Shown here piece by piece: positions 34,415-45,729 of a stretch of 64,000 nt of DNA. The notes beneath the pieces were generated by a model. The model made no database searches and was not told the origin of the DNA. It saw only the letters and a program-made list of their open reading frames with translations. The DNA lies in contig CM022298.1 of NCBI GenBank assembly GCA_011799875.1, positions 257,603,757-257,667,756 of the forward strand, written 5' to 3'. Positions within the stretch are counted from its first letter, which is position 1, and every line of letters starts with the position of its first letter. The position numbers and the translations under genes are program-made. Source of the DNA: Thinopyrum elongatum (lineage: Eukaryota > Streptophyta > Magnoliopsida > Poales > Poaceae).

Positions 34415-35230
34415 ATAGGGAATGAATTTCATTTTCTCTCTATCTTCTGCCGTCGTCGGACTTTAAGTCTGACTCAATTTCACACCTTGCAACACAGGCA
34501 AGAACCCTTTCTCTGACTGGTCCATTTTGAACTTTTTCAGAACTTTGTCAAGGTATGTGCTTTGTGAAAGTCCTATTAAGCGTCTTGATCTATCCCTATA
34601 GATCTTGATGCCCAATATATAAGCAGCTTCACCGAGGTCTTTCACTGAAAAATTCTTATTTAAATATCCTTTTATACTATCCAGAAATTCTATATCATTT
34701 CCAATCAGCAATATGTCATCTACATAAAATATCACAAATGCTACAGACCTCCCACTCACTTTCTTGTAAATACAGGCTTCACCGTAAGTCTGTATAAAAC
34801 CAAATGCTTTGATCACCTCATCAAATCATATATTCCAACTCTGAGATGCTTGCACCAGTCCATAGATTGATCGCTGGAGCTTACACACTTTGTTAGCACC
34901 TTCAGGATCGACAAAACCTTCTGGTTGCATCATATACAACTCTTCTTTAAGAAACCCGTTAAGGAATGCAGTTTTGACGTCCATTTGCCAGATTTCATAA
35001 TCATAAAATGTGGCAATTGCTAACATGATTCGGACAGACTTAAGCATCGCTACGGGTGAGAAATTCTCATCGTAGTCAACCCCTTGAACTTTTCGAAAAC
35101 CTTTTGCGACAAGTAGATCTTTGTAGAGAGTGATATTACCATCAGTGTCTGTCTTCCTCTTGAAGATCCATTTATTCTCAATGGCTTGCTGATCATCGGC
35201 AAGTCCACCAAATTCCACACTTTTTCTCAT
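34415..35230 (-). pseudogene. Angela-type pol: reverse transcriptase
   Basis: RT domain of Copia type: ENKWIFKRKTDTDG, EIWQMDVKTAFLNG (catalytic Asp), and FYVDDILLIGND carrying the YVDD active site. A TGA near 34818 separates the two ORF pieces in the same frame, and a TAA lies near 34454. The reading continues at 20465 after the nested Gypsy. It overlaps in another frame with the integrase piece at 35193-35230, so a small frameshift lies there. The element cannot make an intact RT. Confidence 0.9.
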
Positions 35231-36242
35231 ACATGGATCCTATCTCTGATTTCATGGCCTCAAGCCATTTGTCAGAATCTGGGCTCATAATAGCTTCTTC
35301 ATAGTTCGCAGGTTCGCCGTTGTCCAACAACATGACTTCCAGTACAGGATTACCGTACCACTCTGGTGCGGTACGTGTTCTGGTCGACCTACGAGGTTCA
35401 GTAGTAACTTGATCCGAAGTTTCATGATCATCATCATTAGCTTCTTCTCTAGTTAGTGTAGACATCACGGGAACAGTTTTCTCTGATGTGCCACTTTCCA
35501 ATTCGAGAGAAGGTACAACTACCTCATCAAGTTCTACTTTCCTCCCACTCACTTCTTTCGAGAGAAACTCTTTCTCTAGAAATGACCCATTCTTAGCAAC
35601 AAAGATCTTGCCTTTGGATCTGTGGTAGAAGGTATACCCAATAGTTTCTTTAGGGTATCCTATGAAGACGCACTTCTCTGCTTTGGGTTCGAGCTTATCA
35701 GGCTGAAGCCTTTTGACATAATTGTTGCATCCCCAAACTTTAAGAAACGACAGCTTAGGTTTCTTGCCAAACAATATTTCATATGGTGTTGTCTCAACGG
35801 ATTTAGACGGTGCCCTATTTAACATGAATGCGGCTGTCTCTAATGCATAACCCCAAAACAATAAAGGAAAATTGGTAAGAGACATCATGGAACGCACCAT
35901 ATCTAATAAAGTACGGTTACGACGTTCGGACACACCATTTCGTTGTGGTGTTCCCGGTGGCGTGAGTTGTTAAACAATTCCACATTGTCTTAAATGAAGG
36001 CCAAAATCGTAACTCAAATATTCACCTCCGCGATCAGATCGTAGAAATTTTATATTCTTGTTAAGATGATTCTCCACTTCACTCTGAAATTCTTTGAACT
36101 TTTCAAATGTTTCAGACTTGCGTTTCATCAAGTAGATATACCCATACATACTCAAATCATCTGTGAAGGTTAGAAAATAATGATACCCGCCGCGTGCCTC
36201 AACACTCATTGGACCGCATACATCGGTATGTATTATTTCCAA
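35193..36242 (-). pseudogene. Angela-type pol: integrase
   Basis: Integrase catalytic core with EIIHTDVCGPM and SDRGGEYLS (36242-35970), then a TAA near 35970. The same frame continues with GVSERRNRTLLDMVRSMM and the GKKP-motif region (35933 onward), and a hydrophilic hinge follows up to 35193. Two Asp and one Glu of the DDE triad can be placed (TDVCG, SDRGG, SERRN). The internal stop and the frameshift into RT show it is inactive. Confidence 0.88.
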
Positions 36243-36286
36243 TAAGTCATTAGCTTGCTACATTGTTCTAAAGAACGGAGTTTTAG

Positions 36287-37135
36287 TCATCTTACCCATG
36301 AGGAATGTTCGCAAGTATCAAATGATACATAATCATGTGATTCCAAAAGTCCATCTGCATGGAGTTTCTTCATGTGCTTTACACCAATATGACCTAAACG
36401 GCAGTGCCACAAGTATGTTGCACTATCATTATCAACTTTGCATCTTTTGGCATCAATATTATGAATATGTGTATCACTACGGTCGAGATTCAACAATAAT
36501 AGACCATTCACTAAGGGTGCATGACCATAAAAGATGTTACTCATATAAATAGAACAACCATTATTCTCTGACTTAAATGAATAACCGTCTCGCAATAAAC
36601 AAGATCCAGATATAATGTTCATGCTCAATGCTGGCACCAAGTAACAATTATTGAGGTCTAAAATTAATCCCGATGGTAGACGTAGAGGTATCATGCCGAC
36701 GGGGATCACATCAACCTTGGATCCATTTCTGACACGCATCGTCACCTCGTCCTTAGACAATCTTCGTTTATTTCGCAGCTCCTGTTCTGAGTTACAAATA
36801 TGAGCAACCGAACCAGTATCAAATACCCAGACACTAATACGAGCATTAGTAAGTAACACATCAATAACATGTATATCAAATATACTTTTGTTCACTTTGC
36901 CATCCTTCTTATCTGCCAAGTATTTGGGGTTGTTCCGTTTCAAGTGACCATTTCCTTTGTAGTAGAAGCACTCAGTTTCAGGCTTGGGTCCAACTTTGGG
37001 CTTCTTCACGGGAGCGGCAACTTGCTTGCCATTCTTCTTGAATTTCCCTTTCTTTCCCTTGCCCTTTTTCTTAAAACTGGTGGTCTTGTTAATCATCAAC
37101 ACTTGATGCTCTTTCTTGATTTCTACCTCCACCAA
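36287..37135 (-). pseudogene. Angela-type gag C-terminus, protease and pre-integrase domain
   Basis: The Lys-rich linker FKKKGKGKKGKF is followed by a zinc knuckle in which the second Cys is Tyr (CFYYKGNGHLKRN), the aspartic protease with VFDTGSVAHICNS (DTG active site), and the GAG-pre-integrase domain with YLWHCRLGHIGVKHM. The frame ends near 36287 by frameshift before the integrase core. The missing knuckle Cys is one more sign of decay. Confidence 0.88.
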
Positions 37136-37150
37136 TTACAGCATCACCAA

Positions 37151-37738
37151 TTACAGCATCGTGAAGAGCTCGGGAATCATTTTCATCATCCCTTGCATAT
37201 TATAGTTCATCACGAAGCCTTTGTAGCTTGGTGGCAGTGACTGAAGAACTCTATCAATAACACTCTCAACTGGAAGATCAATTCCCAGCTGAGTCAAGTG
37301 GTTGTGGTACCCAGACATTCTGAGTATCTGTTCACTGACAGAACTATTCTCCTCCATCTTACAGCTAAAGAACTTGTTGGAGACTTCATATCTCTCAACC
37401 CGGGAATTAGCTTGAAATATCAACTTCAGCTCTTGGAACATCTCATATGCTCCGTGGCGTTCAAAACGCTTTTGAAGTCCCGGTTCCAAGCCGTAAAGCA
37501 TGGCACGGTGAACTATCGAGTAGTCATCAGATCGAGCCTGCCAGACATTCATAACATCTGCATCAGCTCCTGCAGCAGGTTTGTCACCTAGCGGTGCATC
37601 AAGGACATGATTCTTTTGTGCAGCAATGAGGATAATCCTCAAGTTATGGACCCAGTCCATGTAGTTGCTACCATCATCTTTCAACTTAGCTTTCTCTAGG
37701 AACGCGTTAAAATTCAAGGGAACGGTAGCACGGGCCAT
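37151..37738 (-). pseudogene. Angela-type gag, N-terminal part
   Basis: Capsid part of the Copia polyprotein. The start is chosen at 37738 (MARATVPLNFNAFL), as usual in this group; the ORF opens 15 codons upstream, but that part reads as leader. FEKAKL-like and YMDWVHNLRIIL segments are typical. The frame stops near 37151, where the 15 bp ACCAATTACAGCATC is present twice in tandem on the plus strand. The duplication adds a TAA in frame and separates gag from the downstream part. Confidence 0.85.
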
Positions 37739-38993
37739 TGATCTACAACATAGATTTGCAAAAACTATTAAGACTAAGTTCATGATAAATTTTAGTTCAA
37801 ATAATCAAATTACTAATGAACTCCCACTTAAATCAACATCCCTCAAGTTGTCTAAGTGATACATGATCCAAATCAACTAACCCTTGTCCAATCATCACGT
37901 GAGATGGGGTAGTCTTCAATGGTGAACATCTCCATGTTGATCATATCTACTATATGACTCATGTTCGACCTTTTGGTCTCCAGTGTTCCGAGACCATGTC
38001 TGTACATGCTAGGCTCGCCAAGTTTAACCCAAGTATTCTGCATGTGCAAAAACTGGCTTACACTCGTTGTATGTGAACGTAGAATCTATCACACCCGATC
38101 ATCACGAGGTGCTTCAAAACGATGAACTTTGGCAATGGTGCATACTCGGGGAGAACACTTTTATCTTGAAATTAAGTGAAGGGATCATCTTATAATGCTA
38201 CCGTCGTTCTAAGCAAAATAAGATGCATAAAGGATAAACATCACATGCAATCAAAATATGTGACATGATATGGCCATCATCATCTTGTGCTTTTGATCTC
38301 CATCTCCAAAGCAACGGCATGATCTCCATCATCACCGGCACGACACCTTGATCTCCATCGTTGCGTTGGGGTCGTCTCGCCAACTATTTCTTCTACAACT
38401 ATTACTAACGCATAGCGATAAAGTAAAGCAATTACATGGCACTTAAGTCATTGACACGCAGGTCATACAATAATTAAAGACAACCCTAAGGCTCCTGCCA
38501 GTTGTCGTACTCATCGACATGCAAGTCGTGAACTTATTGCAAAACATGATCATCTCATCCATCAACATATATCACATCACATCTTGACCATATCACATCA
38601 CAACATGCCCTGCAAAAACAAGTTAGACGTCCTCTACTTTATTGTTGCAAGTTTTACGTGGCTGCTACGGGCAACTAGCAAGAACCGTTCTTACCTATGC
38701 ATAACCACAATGGTGATTATCAAGTTGCTATTTAACCTTCTGCAAGGACCACCGTAGTCAAATTAGATTCAACTTAAGTAGGAGAAACAGACACTCGCCA
38801 GCCACCTTTATGCAAAACAAGTTGCATGTCAATCGGTGGAACCGGTCTCATCTGCGTGGACATGTAAGGTTGGTCTGAGCTGCTTCATCCCACAATGCCG
38901 CCGAATCAAAATAAGACATTGGTGGGAAGCAATATGAACATCACCGCCCACAACTCCTTTGTGTTCTACTCATGCATATCATCTATGCATAGA
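37739..38993 (-). other. Untranslated leader of the Angela-type element
   Basis: Long 5' leader between PBS and gag, without coding potential on the minus strand. BARE-1-type elements have leaders of this length. The ORF at 38198-38383 is short and not conserved in style. Nothing else is seen here. Confidence 0.7.
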
Positions 38994-39010
38994 CCTGGCT
39001 CATGATTCCA
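38994..39010 (-). other. Primer-binding site of the Angela-type element
   Basis: The minus strand reads TGGAATCATGAGCCAGG, a mutated form of the TGGTATCA-type PBS, next to the LTR end (TTCCCCAATA, with CA changed to TA). Confidence 0.75.
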
Positions 39011-39011
39011 C

Positions 39012-40681
39012 TATTGGGGAACAAAAAAATTTATGCACACCCAAGATCTATCCATGGAGATGCATAGCTATGAGAGGGGGAGAGCATCTACATACCCTTG
39101 TAGATCGCTAAGCGGAAGCGTTTATCAACGTGGTTGATGTAGTCGTACTCCTTCATGATCCGTTCCGATCAAGCACCGAACATACGGCACCTCCACGTTC
39201 AGCACACGTTCAGCTCGATGACATCCTCGCCTTCTTGATCCAGCAAGAGGGGTGAAGTAGTAGATGAGTTCCGGTACCACGATGGCGTGGTGATGGTGGT
39301 GGTGAACTAGAGGGAGGAGATTAGAACCACATTGGGCTTCTAATTATGAGGATTAGAGGTAGCTAGAGCTAGCTCTAATTAGTCAACTAGGACCAAATAG
39401 AGGAGGCTCAAAAACTTATGTTCTAGGGGCTAGCCCTACTCCTCTATTTATATGTTGAGCCCTGCGGTCGTAACTTGGAGAGGAGGCCTCCCCGAAGTTG
39501 GTTTGGAACGCAAGGAAGAGTCCTTCTTGGACTCCAGGGCTAAACGCCACGGTTCCCAGCGTTTACATAGATGCCACGGACTCCGGCATCTAACCCAGGG
39601 GTAGACGCCATGAACCCTAGCGTCTAGTCCCTTCCTTCCATACAACTCCTTTGTGCATCGACCTAAAGCCTTGTGGGCTTTACCCCTTGGCTCAACCATA
39701 TCATCCTATATATCAATCTTTACCTCCGGACCATTCCAGAGCTCCTCGTCCTGTCAGTGATCTCATCTCGAACTCCGAACAACATTCGGTCACCAACATA
39801 CATAACTCATATAATACTATATCGTCAACAAATGTTAAGCGTGCGGACCCTACGGGTTCGAGAATGATGCAGACATGACTGAGACGCTTCTCCGGTTAAT
39901 AACCAATAGCGGGGCCTAGATGCCCATATTGGTTCCTACATATTCTACGAAGATCTTTATTGGTCGAACCTTTATGACAACATACGTAGTTCCCTTTGTC
40001 TGTTGGTATGTTACTTGCCCGAGATTCGATCATCGGTATCACCATACCTAGTTCATTCTCGTTACCGGCAAGTCTCTTTACTCGTTCTATAATACATCAT
40101 ATCATAACTAACTCCTTAGTCACTTTGCTTGCAAGCTTCTTGTGATGCTGTATTACCGAGAGGGCCCAGAGATACCTCTCCGTCATACAGAGTGACAAAT
40201 CCCAATCTCGATTCACGCCAACTCAACAGACACCTTCGGAGATACATGTAGAGCATCTTTATGATCACCCAGTTACGTTGTGACGTTTGATAGCACACAA
40301 GGTATTCCTCCGGTATCCGGGAGTTGCATGATCTCATAGTCGAAGGAATATGTATTTGACATTAAGAAAGCAGTAGCAATAAAACTGAACGATCATATGC
40401 TAAGATAACGGATGGGTCTTGTCCATCACATCATTCTCCTAATGATGTGATCCCGTTATGAAATGACAACACATGTCTATGGCTAGGAAACCTTAACCAT
40501 CTTTTGATCAACGAGCTAGTATAGTAGAGGCTCACTAGGGACACGGTATTTGTTTATCTATCCACACATGTATTTAAGTTTCCGGTCAATACAATTCTAG
40601 CATGAATAATAAACCTTTATCATGATTAAGCAAATATAATAATAACCACTTTATTATTGCCTCTAGGGCATATTTCCAACA
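39012..40681 (-). repeat. 5' LTR of the Angela-type element (1,670 bp)
   Basis: It starts TGTTGGAAATATGCCC at 40681 and ends GTTCCCCAATA at 39012. The length fits the Angela/BARE-1 group. GGATT at 40682-40686 would be the target duplication, but its partner at the other end of the element is not present. Confidence 0.92.
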
Positions 40682-40781
40682 GGATTTTGACTGTATCATT
40701 TTCGTCTCTTTTCCTTTCTCTCATATGATTATTGTTGTCACTGCAGTAGTTTTAGTGCCTCTTATCTTGTGTTTTCCCTAG

Positions 40782-43700
40782 TGAAAAGCCGATGTTTCAA
40801 AATAAGGAATGTGATGCTACTGTTGGTTATGTTGCTAAAGCGTTCATCCCCACCGGCATGCTCAACTCAAACGTTGCTGACATTTTTTTATATTCTCTAT
40901 GTGAGAAGTACCGAGACACTGACAAGTTGATTGTTCCCAAATGGGCGACGGTCAGTATTGCTTGTACATAGGATGATAAGTTATTTGGGAATTTCTCTAA
41001 TTGTTCTTGTTCTTTTTGTACAACAGACCAAGATCCGTGATGGAAATATTGATGCCAATGTACGGCAGTGGTTCACAAGATCAGGGGCTGATGGTTATGA
41101 CCATGTACGTGACTCATTGTTATGTTTGATGTTTCTTTGTGAATTGATGAAAGATGCATGCTCTTATCTAAACTTACTGTACTCATGAACTAGAACTGTC
41201 ATGTTTCTTGCAAGTTTGGAAGGTGAGAATGAACTTGAGTAGCCTTTTTTCCTTTACTTATGAATGATGTGTGCTCTTTTTTGAAGCTGGACTTATTGTA
41301 GCAAGGAAGTTGAACTGATATGTTTCTTGCAAGTTTGGGCAGTGGAGATAAACTTGAGTAGCCTTTATTTTTTGTACTGAGTTGCTTACTAAATTAGAAC
41401 CTATGATTCTTTGATCTGTTTGGACTTCTGAATTTTAATTTCCCTCTTTTAATATTGTTTTGGAGGCTGAATATTAGTTTCATTATAATTGTTAAATTAA
41501 TTTTTCCTCTGCAATTTTTTTGTCAGCTTCTTTTCCCTACTTTTTATCCACCATCATTTGTGGCTGCCATGAAGCCTGGTGAAGATGTTGGGCATTGGTG
41601 CTTGGTTGTTCTGAATTTGAAGTTCTGCTGTTTCAAGTGTCTTGATTCACTCCATGATGAAACCTGGAGTGATGCAGCTAGATTCTTCAGGACTATGACA
41701 GATAATATAAAGAGTCTTTGGAGGGAGTCCAGTGTAGATAGGGCCAAACCATTCTTGCCGGCTCATGTTGATGGCTTCTCTTGCGAATTTGTTCGTGTGT
41801 CGCAGCAGGAAAACACATGAGTATCCATTTTAATGAAATTTATTAGTTGTTTTTTGTTGCTGGAATGCGTAGTTTTCCAATTTTTGTCGTATTCCTATAT
41901 TTTAAATTTTTAATGTACCCTTTGTTTTTTCTTGTTAACAGGCATGATTGTGGCTTCTTTATGCTAAAAAACTGCAAGACTTATCATTGCTGGGAGGATG
42001 GTGTGATTGAAATGTTGGATTACACCCACGAAGACATTCTTGACATTAGAAAGACTCTGCTGTATACTTGTGCCACTAGCGATGTGTTTGATGTTGACTT
42101 CCGGGGTTTGTTTGGCATCGAACCTTGTACATATACATGACCTTTTGTCTTTGTTTCCAGCTTTACCTCTTGACTAGTACTGTCATGAATTCTGTATCTG
42201 AACTTACCCTTTTTGCGCTCCTCCTTTTTTGTTGCAGGTGAGTGGCTGGATCTTGGGGAGCATGACTACAGGATCTTTGGCAGCCAGTTCTCGGAGCTCG
42301 AGCGTGTGGCTCTTGATTTGAGCCAGGGCCGTTCTCCTGAAAAGACAAGATCTGGTGTTATGACGGAACGGTTGGGAGCTCTCAAAGGTTCTAGGGCTGC
42401 TGGTCCAGAGAGCCCCTCTACACCCAAGAATCCCATTGTGCAATTGATAGGCAGTGACGATGATGCGTTTGACAAGATCGCTGGCATGGGAAGAGTCACC
42501 AGCAGTGCTGCTGCCAAGGGTGTATCTCCCCTTGCTGGAATAGTGGGTCACAAATCTGGTGTTGCTAGGAAGGATGTTGCGTTGAAGTTTGGCAATGTTA
42601 CAAGCACGAAGCGTGCACCCAGAGCTCCGATTAAGTTTTGCTCCCACGTGCAGCAGCTTCACCCTCATAAATTCCTTCACCTGGACAAGGCTCACAAGTT
42701 GTATGATATGTTACTTAGCAATGAAGGACGTGAGAAGTACACCGAATGAGTATCTCTCATTATGTTTCCTCTTTTTTTCTTTTGTTGTTTCTAACTGCTA
42801 AATAAATATGACTTTAACTACTCATTTTATATAACTTGAACTGCTATGAATGCCTTATCTTCCTTCCCCTACTTTTTTTTCTGTGTGGTGCAGGACTACA
42901 TTCTCAATGATACCTCACCCGATGATAATATAACTACCTTCACTGGCAATCGCATGTGGGAAGTTTTTGCACCTGGACAGCTGATGGAGGGGGATGTAAT
43001 GGACTTCCTCATTGATGAATGGAAGCGAGATTCCGAAAGAAATGTTGATTTCACATCTGGGAGAAGAATCTTGCTGAGTCCATATTTCATCACGGTAATG
43101 AATTAGATCATTTCTTCAGTGAAATAAGACTGCCTATTGTTTTACGAGTTTTTTCAATACTTTCCTTGTTAATCCTTTTTCCCTGTCTATTTCTTTTTAC
43201 CTTTTCGCAGGTTGTGCTTGACTGTTCATTTTACGGCGATAAAGAGAAAGAGTTTAATGTGGAGAGTGGAGCGAGAGATTTCAAGAGCTATGTTCAAGAT
43301 GGGGAAGACTTGCTCAGTGCCAATCTTGTGAGATCTACTAGCTGATTTTTGGTTTTATTTGTTTGCTCTGATGCAAGTTTTTATTTTGAAAATTTAATAT
43401 CTCTTTTGGTCATTTGTTTTTAGGTCATGTTGCCTCTATTCAAACCTATGGTTTTATCAAAGGATTTGAAAGTGTCGCACTATTCCTTATATGTCATGAA
43501 TCGGTACCAAAGTACCATGGATATCCTCGGCCCTTTACCGTATGGGAAGAACCATCGTCCTTCAAAGAACACCTACCACAAAGACTGCGAGAAGATTGTG
43601 AGTGATATTGATTTTCACTATCTAAAGCTTTATCTCTACTAGATTAATTTTCCTGCCTTTTGTTTCTGCTTTTCTGAGACCTAAAATGTGTGGTTTCTTT

Positions 43701-44087
43701 TATTTTTTTGGTGGTCTTTAATTTACAGATCACTAGATTGGTTGAAGTAATGAAGGTTGTGTATGGTGAGGCTCAGTATAATGCAAGCAAGCCACCCAAT
43801 TGGAAGGTTTTAGCAAAGAGACCAAGGTTTGTCAAGGTTCCCTTTCAATGGCCGAATGAATGTGGCCATTATGCTCTGAAGTTTGCGGCAACCTATGATG
43901 GTGAAAAGATCGTCGAGAACATTAAAAATAATGATGTGGGTTCTAGTTCAGCTTTCACTTTCTGTGTTTGGCTGATTGTCTTTTCCTTTTTCTGTGTCAT
44001 CATTTTTCATTATTTTTTTGTTTGCAGCCCCGTATTGTTGATTGGAATGCTGGAAGATCTGTATATAGTCGTGTTCAACTCGAATGA
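40782..44087 (+). CDS. Tandem Ulp1-like (C48) cysteine protease gene, 5'-truncated, multi-exon
   Basis: C48 peptidases cleave SUMO or ubiquitin-like proteins. Exons inferred from GT/AG sites and frame: 40782-40950, 41027-41104, 41527-41820, 41942-42105, 42238-42749, 42894-43094, 43211-43327, 43424-43597, 43729-43935, 44028-44087. Domain 1 has GHWCLVVLN (His), CLDSL (Asp) and HDCGFFML (Cys). A basic Ser-rich linker follows, then domain 2 with VSHYSLYVMN (His), DILGPLPY, where Gly stands at the usual Asp site, and WPNECGHYAL (Cys). Exons 3 and 5 run into a TGA directly before the GT, so it may be a pseudogene. The 5' part is missing at the Angela insertion. An overlapping frame to 44154 gives an alternative C-terminus. 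Confidence 0.65.
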
Positions 44088-44159
44088 CCAGGTTTTGGTG
44101 ACGGAGCTCCCCAAGGAGATTCAGGCTTTGGCTCCTGGTGCAGAGAAGAATTGATTATC

Positions 44160-45120
44160 ATTTGCGTAGTGAATGGGATACTTGTGTGATTTATGTCTTG
44201 AAAACATTGTAGGCTTTGTATGTAGGGTTTGGATGTCTTGTCAACTATGTCATAACCAGGATACTTTGTGATGTTTTTAGTGTGGCACAGCGTTTCATAA
44301 ACTTTTTTGTGTGATGAGAATGTGGTTGAATAGTTGTTTTACTTGTGTCTGTTTTCTCGGGGATTTGTTTTGGTTAAGTTTTATTCGCACTGAAGTCTTA
44401 GACACTAGTTGAACTGATCACTTTTTTCAGTGCATTGCGAGTTGTTGCTCGAAAGTGAGACTTATTTTATTTTCATCTGTCCCAACCTAAGTTGGACCTT
44501 TATAGTTTATGTACCCTCTTTCGTGTGCTTATGGTATAGTGTTGTGAGTACTGAATTGTAATTTCATACAGCGTAAGGCTTTGAAAATTGGTGTCACAGT
44601 TGTATGTGGATGTAGCGTGAGTGGACTGACCCTTCCTGGTTTTGTAGTACTGTTGTCATATATGTGTTGATACTGAAGTTTTTTGGGATTGAGATTATGT
44701 ATGACGAAATCGTTAATTGAGCTCTAGCCAGATTTTATTTAAATACGGAATTTAGCAGAATTGACAACCAATATTGTTTGAACTTCTTGTATTTTAGTAG
44801 TTGAACTTCAAAATCGAAATTAATTCCATGGTTTAGATTAGCTACATTTAACTTAAGTTCTCCACTTTTAAAGTATCATTGTTTTTTGTAGCGTATTTTT
44901 TTCCTTTTATCCGTGCTGCAGAGCTAAATTTATTTTATTTTATTTTAAATTAAAATTATTGCCTGCGAACATGTATTTGAACTTTTATATATTCAGTTTT
45001 CAAACTTTTTTGTTGTAGTTTATAAATTTTTTCCCCGCGCTCTGGTTTATTCAACGGGTCTTATGAGGCGGGGTGAGGCCAGTTTGGAGACGAGGGAGGC
45101 TTCCAAGGAGCAGGCGTATT
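44160..45120. other. 3' flank of the C48 gene
   Basis: AT-rich DNA with T-rich stretches, no convincing ORF. The first 500 bp are probably 3' UTR and former intergenic DNA. It leads to the GC-richer Pol III promoter block. Confidence 0.45.
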
Positions 45121-45132
45121 GGGCCCTTTTCC

Positions 45133-45234
45133 GGCCCAAATGGCCCGTGCGCGCGACTGTGCACTGCTGGTTGTGCGTGCGCTCTGAGTTTAGTCCCACC
45201 ACGCTAGCCGAGGGGGCTCTCGACCGGTTTATAA
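45133..45234 (+). promoter_or_regulatory. Pol III type snRNA promoter (2 MSP, USE, TATA)
   Basis: Monocot Pol III snRNA promoters have RGCCCR elements (MSP), an upstream sequence element near RTCCCACATCG, and a TATA box. Here GGCCCA is at 45133-45138, GGCCCG at 45142-45147, GTCCCACCACG at 45193-45203, and TTTATAA at 45228-45234. The USE-TATA gap is 24 bp, the Pol III spacing (Pol II snRNA genes use about 33-34). The blocks TTTAGTCCCACC and GACCGGTTTATAA look almost identical to the wheat U6 promoter as I remember it. All elements are in the right order and orientation. Confidence 0.8.
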
Positions 45235-45257
45235 GCGATGTCGTGGCTCATCTATCG

Positions 45258-45453
45258 AAATCCTCTGAATAATTACCTGAGTGCTTATACACGGCGCTCG
45301 CTCTCTGTTCCATGACCTGTGGGCTCTGGTTGGCTGGCCCTGCGCATTGTCGATTACTAGGGATTCGCCAACGGTTCCGCCGTGGGCTCGAGTTCAAGTA
45401 TCCTCCTGCATTAGGGCCGGCCTATCCTTGGGCGGTCAATATATTAATTTTTT
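45258..45453 (+). ncRNA. Candidate Pol III non-coding RNA gene of unknown type
   Basis: By analogy with U6 (start about 30 nt after the first T of TTTATAA), transcription should begin near 45258 and end at the T6 run at 45448-45453, giving a transcript of about 190-196 nt. I compared it by eye with U6, U6atac, U3, 7SL, MRP and telomerase RNA signatures and found none: no U6 start box, no U3 start, no telomere template. The GC-rich middle contains GGCTGGCCC and GGGCCGGCC segments that could pair. It may be a diverged copy of a known RNA or a new one. Expression is unknown. Confidence 0.5.
45448..45453 (+). terminator. Pol III terminator (T6)
   Basis: TTTTTT on the non-template strand, followed by AAAAAC. 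It is the first run of four or more T after the promoter, so it fits as Pol III stop. Confidence 0.65.
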
Positions 45454-45729
45454 AAAAACTAATACTTGACTGCACCAGTAAAGCGGACTGATGCTTTTGC
45501 TGTAGTTCTTGTGAATTTTCTTTGGAAGCATGATTTTATTAGTACTGATTGTTCTCCTTGGCTCGAACTGATATCTTTTTCATTGAGTTTTTGCCTTCTT
45601 TTTTTGTTGTTGTGATTATTCTCAAGGGTCTTCTGGCATTATTTAGTACGATAGTACCTGCGTGTAAACTAAGTTGTACTGAGAGTTCAATTTTACTAGT
45701 ACTTCTATGCTTGAACTCGACTCTCTCAC

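Larger units (their letters stand above)
18968..40681 (-). mobile_element. Angela/BARE-1/WIS-type Copia retrotransposon with nested insertions
   Basis: Minus-strand element: 5' LTR 40681-39012, PBS, leader, gag, protease, integrase, RT, RNase H, PPT, and a truncated 3' LTR 19755-18968. The LTR starts TGTTGGAAATATGCCC, the familiar start of the Triticeae Angela/BARE-1/WIS group. The body is split between 20465 and 34415 by a Gypsy element. Several stops (near 34455, 34815, 35970, 37150) make it defective. The LTRs differ visibly, so the insertion is not recent. The 3' LTR lacks about 880 bp where the CACTA end begins. Confidence 0.92.

Noticed and set aside
45269..45279. ATAATTACCTG, one base from the 5' end of U1 snRNA
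   Set aside because: The following sequence does not resemble U1, the position is about 41 nt after the TATA box, and the USE-TATA spacing is of Pol III type while U1 is a Pol II gene. Probably chance.
45290..45420. tRNA or SINE-like A and B boxes (TGGCTGGCCC, GAGTTCAAGT) within the candidate RNA
   Set aside because: The B-box lacks its last conserved C, no acceptor or T-arm stems pair, and a 5' USE/TATA promoter would be redundant.
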